Part shown: positions 1 to 10,744 of the stretch, in pieces | How the letters are laid out: every line of letters starts with the position of its first letter | Position numbering within the stretch: the first letter of the stretch is position 1 | Source: Scalesia atractyloides | Lineage: Eukaryota; Streptophyta; Magnoliopsida; Asterales; Asteraceae | NCBI GenBank assembly: GCA_947069175.1 | Contig: CAMTDV010000018.1 | Location: 45,706,869-45,770,868, forward strand | Reading direction: 5' to 3' | DNA length: 64,000 nt | Notes under the pieces: model-generated | Database searches by the model: none | What the model saw: the letters and a program-made list of their open reading frames with translations, nothing else | Told to the model about the DNA's origin: nothing | Translations under genes and position numbers: made by a program

Positions 1-27
1 AAAACAGAGAAGGAATGTGAATCCGAG

Positions 28-959
28 GTGGTAACCAAAGTGTCTGACAGCACAATTTATGAAAGTGCTGAGTCAAACAATGAGAAATCAGAGTCAAGTT
101 CACATTCTGGAAGTGAGAAAAGCTTTCATGAAAATTTTATCACAACATTAGATAATAGTTTAAGTGATGATCCTAATTTATTTAACTACAAACTAAAAGG
201 ATCAGATAAACTATATACTGATGAAGAATTCCCAGTACAGAATGTTAACTTTGACTGTGTCGATAAATTCTTTAAACTCATTGAAGTTGAAACATCTGAA
301 CTTGAGAAGAATGTTGATGTTTTCTACTCAAAACCAAAGAAAACTCACAAAAACATTCATCCCAGAGGAAGAAGTTATCCTGAAAACAAAAGGGATGGGT
401 TAGGGTTTGAGAAGAAACAAAACAACAAATCACGAAAACCAGATTTTACAAAGAAAGTTGAGTTTGTTTTTGGAACCAACACTGTTGAGGAAAAAGAGGT
501 TATTAACGAACAAAAACCAACGAGCAGTTTAAGAAAGAAAAGGAGCTTCGTGAACAGGCTTTGGAACATACTGTTGGAAATGACAGTAGAACCTGTTACA
601 GGTGTAACAAAGTTGGCCATATTGCACGACAATGTTCTCAAAATCGTCCAAAACCTGTTCATGAACAAAAGAGGTTTATAGTAGATGAGAAGAAAAAGGG
701 TCCAGCGTTTTTGCCAACAAAAAATTTAAAGAGAAATGACAATGCCAATTCTATTAAGGAATCACCAACTGTGATCATTTCAAAATTTGAAGTTGGAGAA
801 ACATCAAAGAAAAATGAAAAGAAAGAATCGAAACTTTACATCAAAAAGGCATTTTCTAAGGCACAAACCTGGGTAGCCAAAGTAAAGACATCTCCTGTAA
901 CTCCAAAATCAACCAATGTTCCAATCAAATCAAAAGATAAGACTGAATTAAAGACTTGA
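28..959 (+). pseudogene. Element A gag remnant with CCHC zinc knuckle
   Basis: This is the C-terminal half of a Copia Gag, the nucleocapsid protein that packages element RNA in cytoplasmic particles. Two overlapping frames (28-681 and 561-959) carry it, so a frameshift lies near 560-600. The second frame has a CX2CX4HX4C knuckle, CYRCNKVGHIARQC, at 594-635. The flanks are Lys/Ser/Glu-rich, as usual near Gag C-termini. A stop at 957-959 interrupts the link to protease, and the start of Gag is left of the window. The identification is secure from the knuckle and the downstream pol order. Confidence 0.8.
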
Positions 960-1480
960 CAGTGGGTTGAAGTTAAGAAAGATGACAAAGTTGCCAAAGT
1001 TCCAAAAGTCGACATTGTCATCACACCCAAGACCGAAAGGGATTGGGTCTCTCTGTTTAAGTAATATGCTTTTAATATGTGCAGCGGCTTCCAAGGTCAA
1101 TCATTTCAAAGTGGATAATGGACAGTGGAACTTCTAGGCACATGACAGGGATGTTGGCATTTTGTACAATGTTAAAGCCATCAGGGGAGGATAAGTTGGG
1201 TTTGCTGGTACACAGGGCGGCAGGATCGTAGGAGAAGGAATTTTGACAAACGGAGTCGTATCTTTCGACAAAGTTAACTACATTGCTGAGCTTGAGAACA
1301 ATCTTTTGAGCATCTCACAGATTTGTGATAAGAAGTTCACAACTCACTTCACTAACAAAGAATGTCTTATTCTCAAACCTGGTTTCGTTATTCCTGAGGA
1401 GTGGATCCTTGTGCGCGCTCCGCAAGAAAACGATTTATATGTCTTAGACATGAGCGTCGCATCCACTACTTCAAAAGGAC
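960..1480 (+). pseudogene. Element A protease and pre-integrase region, degraded
   Basis: A short broken stretch links gag to pol. At 1121-1129 the frame reads Asp-Ser-Gly in the context DSGTSRHMTG, the Copia retropepsin active site. From about 1243 an open frame (to 1485) contains LLSISQICDKKF, typical of the segment between protease and the GAG-pre-integrase domain. Stops and frame changes separate the two parts. It ends exactly where the solo LTR enters, and coding resumes after 4153. Confidence 0.75.
1476..1480. repeat. Target-site duplication (aggac), left copy
   Basis: The five bases aggac immediately precede the solo LTR and recur at 4149-4153 immediately after it. Pol homology resumes on the other side, which confirms a clean insertion. 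Confidence 0.9.
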
Positions 1481-1663
1481 TGTAATATTTGTCAAAAAAC
1501 GGGTTTCCAAAACCCGCTCCGTTTGGTAATCAAATATCAAGTTATAAAAGTCACGTTGAATATTTATGAGTATTTTGATTTAAAATGATACATAATTAAT
1601 AAATAAACTAAACTATAAAAATTATATTTGATAAAAAGTTAAAACAAAATAAATAAAAAAAAA

Positions 1664-1747
1664 TGCTGCTGCCGGGACTCGAACCCGGGTCAGCCGGGAT
1701 CTAAATCCAAAGACTTAACACACACCCACATCACCACTCCGCCACTT
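1664..1747 (-). repeat. tRNA-like module, antisense to the LTR (solo LTR)
   Basis: On the minus strand an A box TGGCGGAGTGG (1734-1744) is followed by a B box GGTTCGAGTCC (1675-1685). The B box sits in a T-arm-like hairpin of five GC-rich pairs around a 7-nt loop. Both boxes match RNA polymerase III consensus. The acceptor ends do not pair, so it is tRNA-like rather than a tRNA gene. Confidence 0.7.
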
Positions 1748-2588
1748 GATCATTTTGTGAAGTTCTGGGGAACAATTAAATCATATATGCAACTGAAAGT
1801 CAACCTGTTACGCCAACAGAAACCGATATCGGCTTTCAAACCGATTAAGACGTTTGATCTCTCGCGGAATCCTGATCATAACCGATAAAACCGATATCTT
1901 AAATCAATTCGACGTTAATGAACTTAAATTCAGGTGTTGTTTGGTTTTTATAACCGAAAACTTTTATTCTGAAATTACTTCAACAAAACACTCATCTCGC
2001 GATTCAATATCATTCCCAAAGTTTCTAATTCTGTGTTCATTCTATTTTCTGGTCGTCAGAAGTGCTTCTGATCATCGCCGGAATTCTCTGCAAGTCGCCG
2101 GAAAACCGAGATTCAACTCAAACCGGTAAAATACCTCGACTTTACTGTTTCAATCAATTGTTAGAACCTTACTAACATTAACCCATCGCTCATAATCAAC
2201 CACATACGACATTGCTGGACTTTCTGTTTTCACCGGAAAACTCCTGGATTTGTCGGAAACTCGCTGATTACCGGTATGCTCATTCAAACATGCTGATAAT
2301 CAATACTCATTAGTTCAATTTCACATCTAATCCCTTAAACCTATTAATTGATTCTCACAGCCGAAGGTTCCAAAACAGAGCCGACGAGCTTCGCCGGATT
2401 CTCTGAAGAAGACGATCTGTTCGGTATTTTCTTTCCCCAAACTTTTCGGTTCAATGCTTTCAAATTGTTCATCTTGTTCATTAACTAAATTAATCGCGTA
2501 TCAGTTGCTTTGATTGATGTCTGTGTTTGAAATGAAGAAGACGAGTTCAGAGATGACATAAGATTAATTAAAATCGGAATTATAAACG

Positions 2589-2663
2589 GGTTAGACACAC
2601 AGTCCAGCGGTGGACTGTGTGCAAACAAAAAACATACACGTCCCGAGTTCGATCCCTGATACA
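2589..2663 (+). repeat. tRNA-like module 1, sense (solo LTR)
   Basis: It begins gttagacac, then an 11-bp perfect inverted repeat with a 4-nt loop (arms 2596-2606 and 2611-2621) where a tRNA D-arm would lie. A B-box-like GAGTTCGATCC follows at 2645-2655. It is a divergent relative of the module at 2930-3004. Confidence 0.6.
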
Positions 2664-2757
2664 CGCACTCCTTTTATAATAAAATGCCTTTTTGATTAAA
2701 ACTAAACCGGGTTAATCCCGTTAGTTGTTAAGTATAATAAAAACCGAGAAGTTAACC

Positions 2758-2836
2758 AGGTTAGACACACAGTCCAGCGGTGGACTGTGTGCAACACTGA
2801 ATCGCACGTCACGAGTTCGAAACCTGATACTGGCAC
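2758..2836 (+). repeat. tRNA-like module 2, sense (solo LTR)
   Basis: A second copy of the hairpin module carries the same 11-bp inverted repeat and a B-box-like GAGTTCGAAACC at 2813-2824. It lies about 170 bp after module 1, giving a spaced tandem series with the next module. Confidence 0.6.
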
Positions 2837-2929
2837 CGGTTCGTTGAATTAAAATGTTTTTGAAATTAAAAGAATTTTGGTTAAACCGAATTAGTATATA
2901 AATATAATTAAAAACAAGAATATTTCGGG

Positions 2930-3004
2930 TTAGACACGTAGCTCAGTTGGTAGAGCTGCGTGCACGCGTACGGGAGGTCTCGGGTTCGAGCCTCACCTGG
3001 CGCA
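2930..3004 (+). repeat. tRNA-like module 3, sense (solo LTR), best A/B boxes
   Basis: The A box TAGCTCAGTTGG (2939-2950) and B box GGGTTCGAGCC (2982-2992) match RNA polymerase III consensus exactly at tRNA-like spacing. The D-arm pairs (GCTC/GAGC). The T-stem and acceptor pair poorly, so a functional tRNA is unlikely. Confidence 0.72.
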
Positions 3005-4148
3005 AACTATTTCGCTGACCGAACCGGTCAACAAGTCAACAGGTCAACGGTCAACGGTCAACGCAAAATAAACAATTTTTTTATATTTTTATTTATTTAA
3101 TTGAATTTAAAAATCAATTAAAAATACTTAAAAATAACATTTTTAAAGATAGAAAATAGCCTTGAACTCACAAAAATATATCTAAAAATTTCATTAAAAT
3201 CCTTAATAAAATCCACTCATTTAATATATTTTTCCGTTATTATTTAGGTTAGTATTTCTCGTTGTTCCGCTCATCAAATTCGTGCGCATCTCACCATCTC
3301 CAATCCAACGCACCCAATGTGAGTGAATCTTTACAAATTCCCCGTTTTAATCACGTTTTGGGGTGTATCATGTGTCTTGCTATATATATTATAATTAAAC
3401 CATTGTGCATACATCATATCATGAACATGTGTATTCAGTTTGTTTCAACTGTTGTGTAGTTATTGTTGGATGCAATTTATTATTTTCAGTACATGCAATT
3501 TCATAGGCCGCCGCTCCCCATTACATTATGAGCGTTGAGCATGTTCCCCATTTTATTATGAGGTTGAACCTGGCGTGCCCACACGGCTCCGTTTGATTGA
3601 GCCTTGATCGCACAGACATTTTACATTTTCAGTACATGCAATACGATCGGCTCCGTTTGATTGAGCCTTGATCGCACAGTTCATTTGTTATTTATCGTAT
3701 GTTGTTGGTATGTTAATGTATGCTATCATATGTTATTGTATGTTATAGTTGTGTTTGCTAATCGCCACTGCTTGATTATTTACATTTGCTCATTTATGAT
3801 TATGCACAATTTTTTATTGATAAACTAACAAGTAATTCATTAATAAATGTTTATCTAATAAGGTTCACTCGCCAACTTATGTTGACCCAAAAACCCCCAT
3901 TTTTACACATGATACAGGTGAATCAGCAGCAGCTAGGAACACATAGGATTGGACTAGAAGAATAAAATGATTTAGAGTTGGGATTGTTATGATTGGTTTA
4001 TTTTCTTTGTATTGTATGAACATGTTTGGATATTTGGAAATGTAACTTTGACTTTATTAAATATGAAACATATTAGTAAATGTCATGAGCTTTGGTGATA
4101 ACCCAATTATGCCCCGACTTTTATTCCGCTGCGGGTCGGAGTGTGACA

Positions 4149-4153
4149 AGGAC
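4149..4153. repeat. Target-site duplication (aggac), right copy
   Basis: It matches 1476-1480. Element A reading resumes directly after it. Confidence 0.9.
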
Positions 4154-5181
4154 AGTGCTTTGTATCAAAGGCTACTGAGAAGGAATCAATCCTATGGCAT
4201 AGGAAGATGGGTCACATACATCTAAGGAAGATGAATTTTCTAGTGCACAACAATCTAGTGGAAGGGGTGAATCTCAAAAATTTTCATCTGTCAGACGACT
4301 GTATCAGCTGCAAAAAGGGGAAGCAGCACAAGAAGTCACACCCGAGAAAGCTTCTCAACTCAATCAAACTTCCTCTAGAAAGGCTACACATGGATCTCTT
4401 CGGGCCTGTTAATGTGAAAAGCATTACAGGAGATCTATATTGTCTGGTTGTAACCGATGACTTCTCAAGATTCTCATGGGTTTTCTTTCAAGAAAGCAAG
4501 AATGAAACATTCGACAATCTGATGATCTTGTTTTGAAAGATTGAAAACCTTTACAATTTGCCTATCAAGAGAATCAGAAGTGACAACAGTACTGAGTTTA
4601 AGAACAACAAGATGCTCGAATTCTACAATGCAAAGGGTATTCATCATGAGTTCAGCGCCCCCTATACACCTCAACAAAATGGAGTAGCTGAACGAAAGAA
4701 CAGAACGCTTATTGAACATGCACGCACGAAGCTTGCCAATTCTAAGTTACCTATCAGTTTTTTGAGCGAAGCTGTTGCCTCTGCATGGTACACCCTCCAC
4801 CGCGTAATGACGGTCAAGAATCACAAAAAGACATGATTCGAACTTCTTAACCAGCGAAAACATAATCTAGAGTTTTTGGAACCCTTTGGATCACCGTGTA
4901 CCGTATTGGACCCAGAAGGAAAATTCGGAGTTAGATCTTTGGAAGGTTTCTTCGTAGGCTATGCTAGTCCGCAAAAGCGAGTCTTTCTCCCAAGCTTAAA
5001 TCAGGTTATTGTTGCTCAACACGTTGATTGCCAGAGATATACAACGCCCATGCAAAAACCTAGAGATCCGTGGCTGTTCAATTACGACGGGTTGTGGAAT
5101 TCATTTGATCTGCCTGAAGAACCGTCTGAGGAAGAACTTATCTTGCTATTTCAACAACATCAGATATCGAATCAAGAGTAA
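4154..5181 (+). pseudogene. Element A integrase, degraded
   Basis: The GAG-pre-integrase part reads LWHRKMGHIHL with a downstream CX2C (CISC), a zinc-binding HHCC-type module. The integrase core follows: HMDLFGP (first Asp), IRSDNSTEF (second Asp; Ser replaces the usual Gly) and NGVAERKNRT (catalytic Glu). Integrase joins element cDNA to chromosomal DNA in the nucleus. Stops near 4534-4536 and 4834-4836 split the frame into three pieces. The C-terminal part includes LEGFFVGYA, typical of Copia integrases. The catalytic triad is visible but the product could not be made intact. Confidence 0.85.
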
Positions 5182-5590
5182 GTAACAGGGCCGTTGGTAA
5201 TCTCTCCAACAACAACTCCTTCCTTAAGGCAGGTCCAAGCATTACTCAGACAGAACCAGTTGTTACACCAGCTGCAGAACCATCTTCCCCACAGCCAGCA
5301 AACGCAGAACCTGAACAAGATCCTACTTTTGATAATGGGGATTCCATTTCCAATGAAGGATCAGAAGAGATTTCAAGTTATCTCAACAATCAAGCTGCCG
5401 AAACTAGTGCGAGAAATGAGGCCACTTCTTTAGAAAAAGTTGCTGATCAGAATATCACAAATCTTGAAACTTCAGTAGATGTTCTAGGCGAAGTAATACC
5501 GAGATCAGTCTCCTACCATCCAACAAATAACATCATTGGAGAACTGCAAACAAGCGTGAAAAAGCGAAATCGGACCAATAAGGATCTAAG
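5182..5590 (+). pseudogene. Element A integrase-RT linker
   Basis: This low-complexity linker is rich in Glu, Pro, Ser and Thr and joins integrase to reverse transcriptase in Copia polyproteins. The frame shifts at least twice, near 5185 and 5620. There is no catalytic motif. It is placed by position between the two enzymes. Confidence 0.6.
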
Positions 5591-7216
5591 TTGCTTTTAT
5601 TGCAAAGTTGCTCCACTCCAAAAAATAAATTTTCTCATAGTTTTTTTGTTTCTCAGGTCGAACCAGGAAACATCAGAGATGCTCTTAAAGATGACAGTTG
5701 GGTGGAAGTAATGCAGGAAGAATTATTGCAATTCCAGAAACTTGGAGTCTGGGAACTTGTTGACCTACCACCAAAGCAGAAAAAGATAAGCACACGGTGG
5801 CTCTACAAGTGCAAAAGAGATTATAGAGGATTGGTTGTTCGAAACAAATCTCGACTCGTAGTTTAAAGTTTTCGTCAGCAAGAAGAGATAGACTACAACG
5901 AGGTCTACGCCCCAGTCACACGTCTAGAAGCTATCAGCATTTTCCTAGCATTCGCCTCATGGAAAGGTTTCAAAGTGTACCTATTGGATGTGAAATCTGC
6001 TTTCCTATACGGTAAGGCAAAAGAGGAGGTATATGTCGGCCAACTACCGGGGTTTGTCGATCCGATTCACAAAGACAAGGTCTACTTGCTGAACAAAGCT
6101 CTTTATGGCTTACACCAGGCCCTGAGAGCCTGGTACGAGACGTTTTCCAAGCACCTACTGGCTAATCATTTTAACAGAGTAACAGTAGACAGCACCCTCT
6201 TTATAAAGGAAGTAGATGGACATCTGATTATTGTACAAATCTATGTGGATGATATCATCTTTGGATCGACAAATGAACAGATGTGCAAGGACTTCGAGAA
6301 ATTCATGAAAGATAAATTCGAAATGAGCGCTATGGGAGAGATGAAATTCTTTTTGGGGTTTCAGGTTGAACAACTGCCAGATGGTATTTTCATTCACCAG
6401 ACGAAGTATGTTCATGACGTGTTGGAGAAATTCGACATGACAGGAACTAAACCCGCCTCTACCCCTTTAGCCACAAACCACGGCATTTGTCCAGACAAGT
6501 ATGGAGAAAATTTTGATGAAACTTTATATCGCTCCATGATCGGATCCTTGATGTATCTCACCATTTCTCGACCGGATATCATGTACCCCACATGCCTTTG
6601 CGCCAGATATCAGTCAAGTCTGAAGGAATCACATCTGTTGATCGTCAAAAGGATCATGCCCTATTTGAAAGGATGCCCAAGCACCGGCTTGTGGTATCCA
6701 CATCACGACGATTTCAACCTTGCGGGTTACTCTAACTCTGATTTTGGTTGCTGCAAGCAGAACGTGAAATCTACAACTGCCGGCTGCCAGTTCTTCGGAA
6801 CACGTTTGGTAACATGGCAATGCAAGAAACAGACCGTAGTCGCTCTCTCTACTTGCAAAGTTGAATACGTTTCAGCATCCAGTTGTTGTTCCCATATACT
6901 GTGGATACAACAACAGATGAGAGACTACGGTCTGCAATTTCTTGATATGCCCATTTTCGTAGATAACAAGGCGGCTATCGATATCACGGTCAATCCTTGT
7001 CAACACTGACGCACTAAACATATCGAGATTCGATATCACTTTATCCGTGACTGTCACGAGAAAAAGTTGATACGAATTGAGAAAATCCACACTGATGACC
7101 AAAAAGCAGATTTTTATACCAAAGCTTTTGATAGAGCAAAATTTCGAAATCTTTCAAAATTAAATGGTTTAAAGAATCTATCATCAGGGGATATTTATGA
7201 GGTTAAGTTTGAGGAT
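5591..7216 (+). pseudogene. Element A reverse transcriptase and RNase H, degraded
   Basis: The RT starts around EALKD-like text and WLYKCKRD, has a stop at about 5864, then runs open from 5975 to 7009. Visible motifs are LDVKSAFLYG (first catalytic Asp), LYGLHQA and the active-site YVDD in QIYVDDIIFGS. RNase H follows with AGYSNSDFGC, where an Asn occupies a position usually Asp in AGYSDSD-type motifs, then VEYVSAS and VDNKAAI. A stop at 7007-7009 cuts the C-terminus, which continues in frame to about 7216 (RTKHIEIRYHFIRD). It copies element RNA to DNA in the particle. Sirevirus affinity is inferred from the wording around YVDD. Confidence 0.88.
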
Positions 7217-8245
7217 GACGATGTTGGGACGTAATCCTCACTCGTAAGTCAAAATGTTTTTCTGTAAATAGTTACATGCTTTCTTTAAAACAAAAAATCA
7301 AAAAATATGTTTTTTTATTTTTAGGGGAGAAAAAGTTGTGAAAAATACAAAAACATTGAAAAAATCGTGAAAAATACAAAAACATTAAAAAAATCATGAA
7401 AAATACAAAAAAATTAAAAAACTCAAAAAAGAGTTTTGAGTATAAGAGGAGATGATACTACATCAGTGGACCATTACAGTACGCTAAAGAAATGTAGTGT
7501 TTAAAAGCATCTAAACAGGTCTTTCTAAGGATATGTCAGTAGGCTTCGCACGTTCAGTAAACTGCTTTCAGGATATAAACCTAAAAGAGATAAACTGGTA
7601 AATCTGTGGCTTAACATCTCTCGGATATATGGGCTTGGTTCCACGAAATTTCGTTTGAGAGATTGCCAGATTCGGAGATACTATTTATATTTAGTTAATA
7701 TCTGGGGTATTATACGAGTTCTTCTGATTCTGCGTCAGAAATGGCCTAGAACTTGTATAATACTTTCGCATTTTTCACCCCCAAAGCTGCATAAAAAATG
7801 AAGAAAAATGTCATAAAAAGATACGACATGCTGCAGTACAAAAATGAAAAGATTCCCAAGAGGAACACCACCAAAGTCGAGCCTTCATCTCTTTCTCTGT
7901 ACGGTAGTACTAACCTGAGCTCTCAAGGTTTCGCAATTCACCCCCTTTACAGATATCAGTTAGATATATTCACCTGTGAGATGAAATCTAGGGAATCTAG
8001 ATGCGGGAGTATATTCTGAGGTGGGAAACACAGATTAGGCCATGTTGCTAAAATTTACCTAACATATCCTGAAGTAGTTGAGAAATGTGTAGAGGTTTAA
8101 GTGGATCAGTATACCGACAATCTGAAGAAAATATGTTTAAGAACTTAAAGTTTATAAAGAACAACGGTACTGGTAATGTGTCTCAATAAACTGATATGAT
8201 CCTCTAACACAAACTCACAAAAATATGTATGGAAATATATTTGTA
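7217..8245 (+). other. Element A 3' non-coding tract
   Basis: About 1 kb lies between pol and the 3' LTR. It has a polypurine-like taggggag at 7322 followed by a short aaaaatac-type A-rich repeat, then a block (about 7440-8210) that aligns by eye with 28437-29060 in element C. The block is shared but has no conserved frame, so it is probably a cis-acting sequence. The last 400 bp seen in C, including the polypurine tract next to the LTR, are missing here. Confidence 0.65.
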
Positions 8246-8660
8246 TGTTGATGCATATGTCTGTTGCCTACGTCATTATATAACATCGAGTCAGTATTTA
8301 GGAGCGAAATGTCGAATTTTATATATATATAAGGGTCAAGTTCGCTTGAGATTGTAGTGTTGAAGACAAGTTTGGCTGAACTTGTCTATACAAGTTCGCC
8401 CAAACTTGCATCACACCAGCGAACTTGTAAAACTATAAATAGGAGACTTGTCATTTCATTTGTAACTTTTAGATATTTTGTCACGACAGAAGCGAAGCTC
8501 TTTCCAAGTGTTTCCAGGATCTGTAACGTTGAATATTAATGAAACAGTGATTAAATAGAAACAAATGAGTGTATCCAATGTCGCCTATGCAAACGGATTC
8601 CGCACGTTTACCTTAGGTTTGTCAGATTAGTGCTCGAACGATCTGTACAACGGACTTTCT
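8246..8660 (+). repeat. Element A 3' LTR
   Basis: It begins TGTTGATGCATATG and matches the LTR of C at 29531-29943 along its whole length. It holds a TATA box (TATAAATA, 8434-8441) downstream of several aagttcg/cgaactt dyads, which fits an LTR promoter. The right end is ...cggactttct, where C has ...cggactttca, so the terminal CA appears mutated. The end is placed by comparison with C. Confidence 0.85.
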
Positions 8661-9622
8661 AGTGGTATAAGAACTTGTTTGTTGGTTTTGATTTGCTTGA
8701 CTCTGATAAGACGAATTTGAACCAGTGCTTGAGAACGAAGATTGTGGACTTTGATCATATTGAGGGTATGATTGATTCTGATTTTGCTGCGAATTGTTCG
8801 AAGAATTCACACTTGCATTGAATGTTGTCCGAATCTTTGGGCTTGAAATGTTATCTTCCATTCCACTTTTGTAGTACAAACCAACGTCTTGAACAACATT
8901 AGCGTTCTTTGACTTTGTAATCTTCAGGAGTTCCATTTCATGGCCTTCGAGTTTATCGATAAATGTTGACAGCTTGAAGAATTCCCATTTTTCACTTTCC
9001 TTCAGACCATTAGATAAGTAGTCCATTCTCCATCTGGTAGCGCGTCTGCAAGCTTATCGATGTATTCTTGTTCCGTCTTCTCGAGACCGTGTCTTCGCAT
9101 TTGGACTTTAAGATGACATAAACGTTCAATCATCTGCTTCATGGTCTCACCCTTCAGCATGTTGAAGATATCGAACTCTTTCATGATGAGCACTTTCTTA
9201 CTCTTGATCATCTCTGTGCTTCCTTGATACTTCTTTTGAAGCGAGAGCCAGAGTTCTTTTGCAGTTGTGTATTCCGGTAGCAAAACGAGAATATCTTCTT
9301 TAACAAATTGTTGGATAAGATTGATCATCTTTTTCTCAGCAATATATTCTTCTTTCTGTGTCGTGGAGTACTTATATTTCTCCAGAACTTGGTGATGTTC
9401 GTCCAACGGAACTGTATAACCTCTCTCGATCGACACCCAGCCTAGGAAGTGCATGGCTTGAACCCAATATGTAAATTTATCCTTCCATCCTTCATACTCG
9501 TCCGTGCTCATTAGCTTTGGCGGTTTAACAGTCGTGCCCATCTTGTTGTCTAGATTGACTTGTTGGATCACGTTGGTATTTGACGAACCCGCTACTGTCA
9601 TATATGCTTCTTTGTAGATCAT
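8661..9622 (-). pseudogene. B1 gag (Copia UBN2-type), 3'-truncated
   Basis: The Gag of a Copia element reads on the minus strand from an ATG at 9620-9622, chosen because the B4 copy starts at the equivalent place. It contains YEGWKDKFTYWVQAMHF, ELWLSLQKKYQG and ETMKQMIERL, typical of the DUF4219/UBN2 Gag core. A frameshift near 9010 splits it. The tail is Gln/Asn/Ser-rich and stops at the LTR of A before any zinc knuckle. The protein would form the cytoplasmic capsid. Pol of B1 is expected left of the window if A inserted here. Confidence 0.82.
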
Positions 9623-10267
9623 CCATCGCGAATAATGAGACACGTATACTGAAAACACTTGAAAACCTTTGAAAATGTTAGAATTACTACAAGTTCGATC
9701 GAACTTGTAGATGAAATGAAGAATTAGAGATTTTTCACAAGTTCGGTCGAACTTGTGAATACTGATTTGAAAAATTTCATTTGAACAACCTCGGTCGAAC
9801 TTGTTGAGTGGATTTTGTAAAGATCTTGTAAGTTCGAGCGAACTTAACCTAAACACTCTTGATATTAATCAAGTTCGGTCAAACGTGATATAAAATCAGT
9901 GAATATTTGGTAACTTCGAGCGAACTTAGCAAAACTTTCCTCAAAAACACCTCAAGTTCGAGCGAACTTGGTAAAAAATCACTGAAAAAGTGAGTTTTTA
10001 GCACAAGTTCGGTCGAACTTGGCTAACAAGTTCGATTGTTAGGGTTTTGCAAAACATGGTTTATAAAAATTTTGACATCAATTCGGTTGAATTTGGTCTC
10101 CAATCTTTAAAGGGTTTATCTTCGTTGTATTTTACATTATATATTCAAAATTGAAAAGATTTGACCGTGAATTCTTCATTTTTTTGTGAAAAAGTAATGA
10201 ATAATAGAAGAATGGAGATGAAATAGAAGTGTTGTTGTCTTGATTACTATCGAATCAGGCTGTTCTA
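9623..10267 (-). other. B1 5' leader with TTCGNNCGAA dyads
   Basis: This untranslated leader lies between the primer site and gag. It contains repeated dyads, for example the perfect 16-bp palindrome at 9691-9706 and an 18-bp one at about 9738-9755, with further copies to about 10030. No coding sequence is supported on either strand. Confidence 0.7.
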
Positions 10268-10279
10268 GCTCTGATACCA
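10268..10279 (-). promoter_or_regulatory. B1 primer-binding site (initiator Met tRNA)
   Basis: The minus strand reads TGGTATCAGAGC, the complement of the plant initiator Met tRNA 3' end. It lies two bases inside the LTR end, in the normal place for first-strand priming. Confidence 0.9.
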
Positions 10280-10281
10280 CT

Positions 10282-10679
10282 TTTAGGACCGATCCTTGAT
10301 GCTAAGGAACCTAAATTGATATCTAACGTCCATAATAGTGGAAATATTACATCGTGTTTACCAATAGACAAGAATTAATCAGTTTAATATTAGTTTTATT
10401 GATCAAACGTCAAGAGTACAAACTGACATAGTTTCGCCTCCAAGTGCCAAAGTTACAAATGAGTGAGGCATGCTAGCTATATATAGAAGTACAAGTTTGC
10501 TGGACATGGACATGAGTTCACCCGAACTTGCCACTGCAAGTTCGGCCGAACTTAACATAACTAATCTCCATGGGGGAACTTGAATACTATTTACATAAAT
10601 ACATCGTATCGCTAGCCTATTCAACACTATTCTATACAGACTCGATATAAGACTAAGACATAGACATTATGCACCAACA
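10282..10679 (-). repeat. B-family LTR shared by B1 (5') and B2 (3')
   Basis: A 398 bp LTR reads TGTTGGTGCATAATG at its 5' end on the minus strand. It is the same length as the B3 LTR at 18099-18496. Its terminal bases have changed (CCTAAA against CCTACA in B4). On its left lies a primer-binding site and gag (B1); on its right a polypurine tract (B2). One LTR therefore serves two internal regions. It has a TATA-like tatatata on the minus strand and several aagttcg dyads. Confidence 0.88.
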
Positions 10680-10693
10680 GACTCCCCCTTGGA
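10680..10693 (-). promoter_or_regulatory. B2 polypurine tract
   Basis: The minus strand reads CCAAGGGGGAGTC directly before the LTR start. This is the plus-strand DNA primer of LTR elements, in the form seen next to the C, D and B3 LTRs. Confidence 0.88.
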
Positions 10694-10744
10694 TATCCTC
10701 TTCGTCTTGTATCAGTCTTCAAAACTCTGTCTTCATAATAAACA

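Larger units (their letters stand above)
1481..4148 (+). mobile_element. Solo LTR of Gypsy family G
   Basis: A 2,668 bp block begins TGTAATATTTG and ends GTGTGACA, flanked by the duplication aggac. It is nearly the reverse complement of the two LTRs of element G (49241-51919 and 57438-60142), so it is the same family in the opposite orientation. No internal sequence remains, which is the product expected from LTR-LTR recombination. It carries four tRNA-like modules and two copies of the family's 63-bp repeat (roughly 3585-3680). It holds no supported protein-coding sequence. Confidence 0.92.
1..8660 (+). mobile_element. Copia element A (Sirevirus-like), 5' end outside the window
   Basis: The order is gag, protease, integrase, reverse transcriptase, RNase H, a 1 kb 3' non-coding tract and a 3' LTR, which is the Ty1/copia order. 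The RT-proximal wording (YVDD, KFFLGFQV) and the long 3' tract resemble Sireviruses. It has no accessory ORF between pol and the LTR, unlike B2, B3 and D. A solo Gypsy LTR splits it at 1481-4148. Its right end abuts the gag of B1 on the opposite strand, which suggests that A inserted into B1; the other target-site copy lies outside the window, so this is inference. All coding parts carry frameshifts or stops. Confidence 0.85.

Noticed and set aside
2930..3004. Functional tRNA gene
   Set aside because: A and B boxes and the D-arm are good but acceptor and T-stem pairing fail and the same module occurs in every G-family LTR; tRNA-like only.
7798..8019. Open frame in the 3' tract of A as a small protein
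   Set aside because: The matching block in C (28690-28880) does not keep the frame, so it is a non-coding conserved tract.
9691..10030. Heat-shock elements in the dyads
   Set aside because: Heat-shock elements have TTC and GAA separated by two bases; here the gap is four (TTC-GNNC-GAA).
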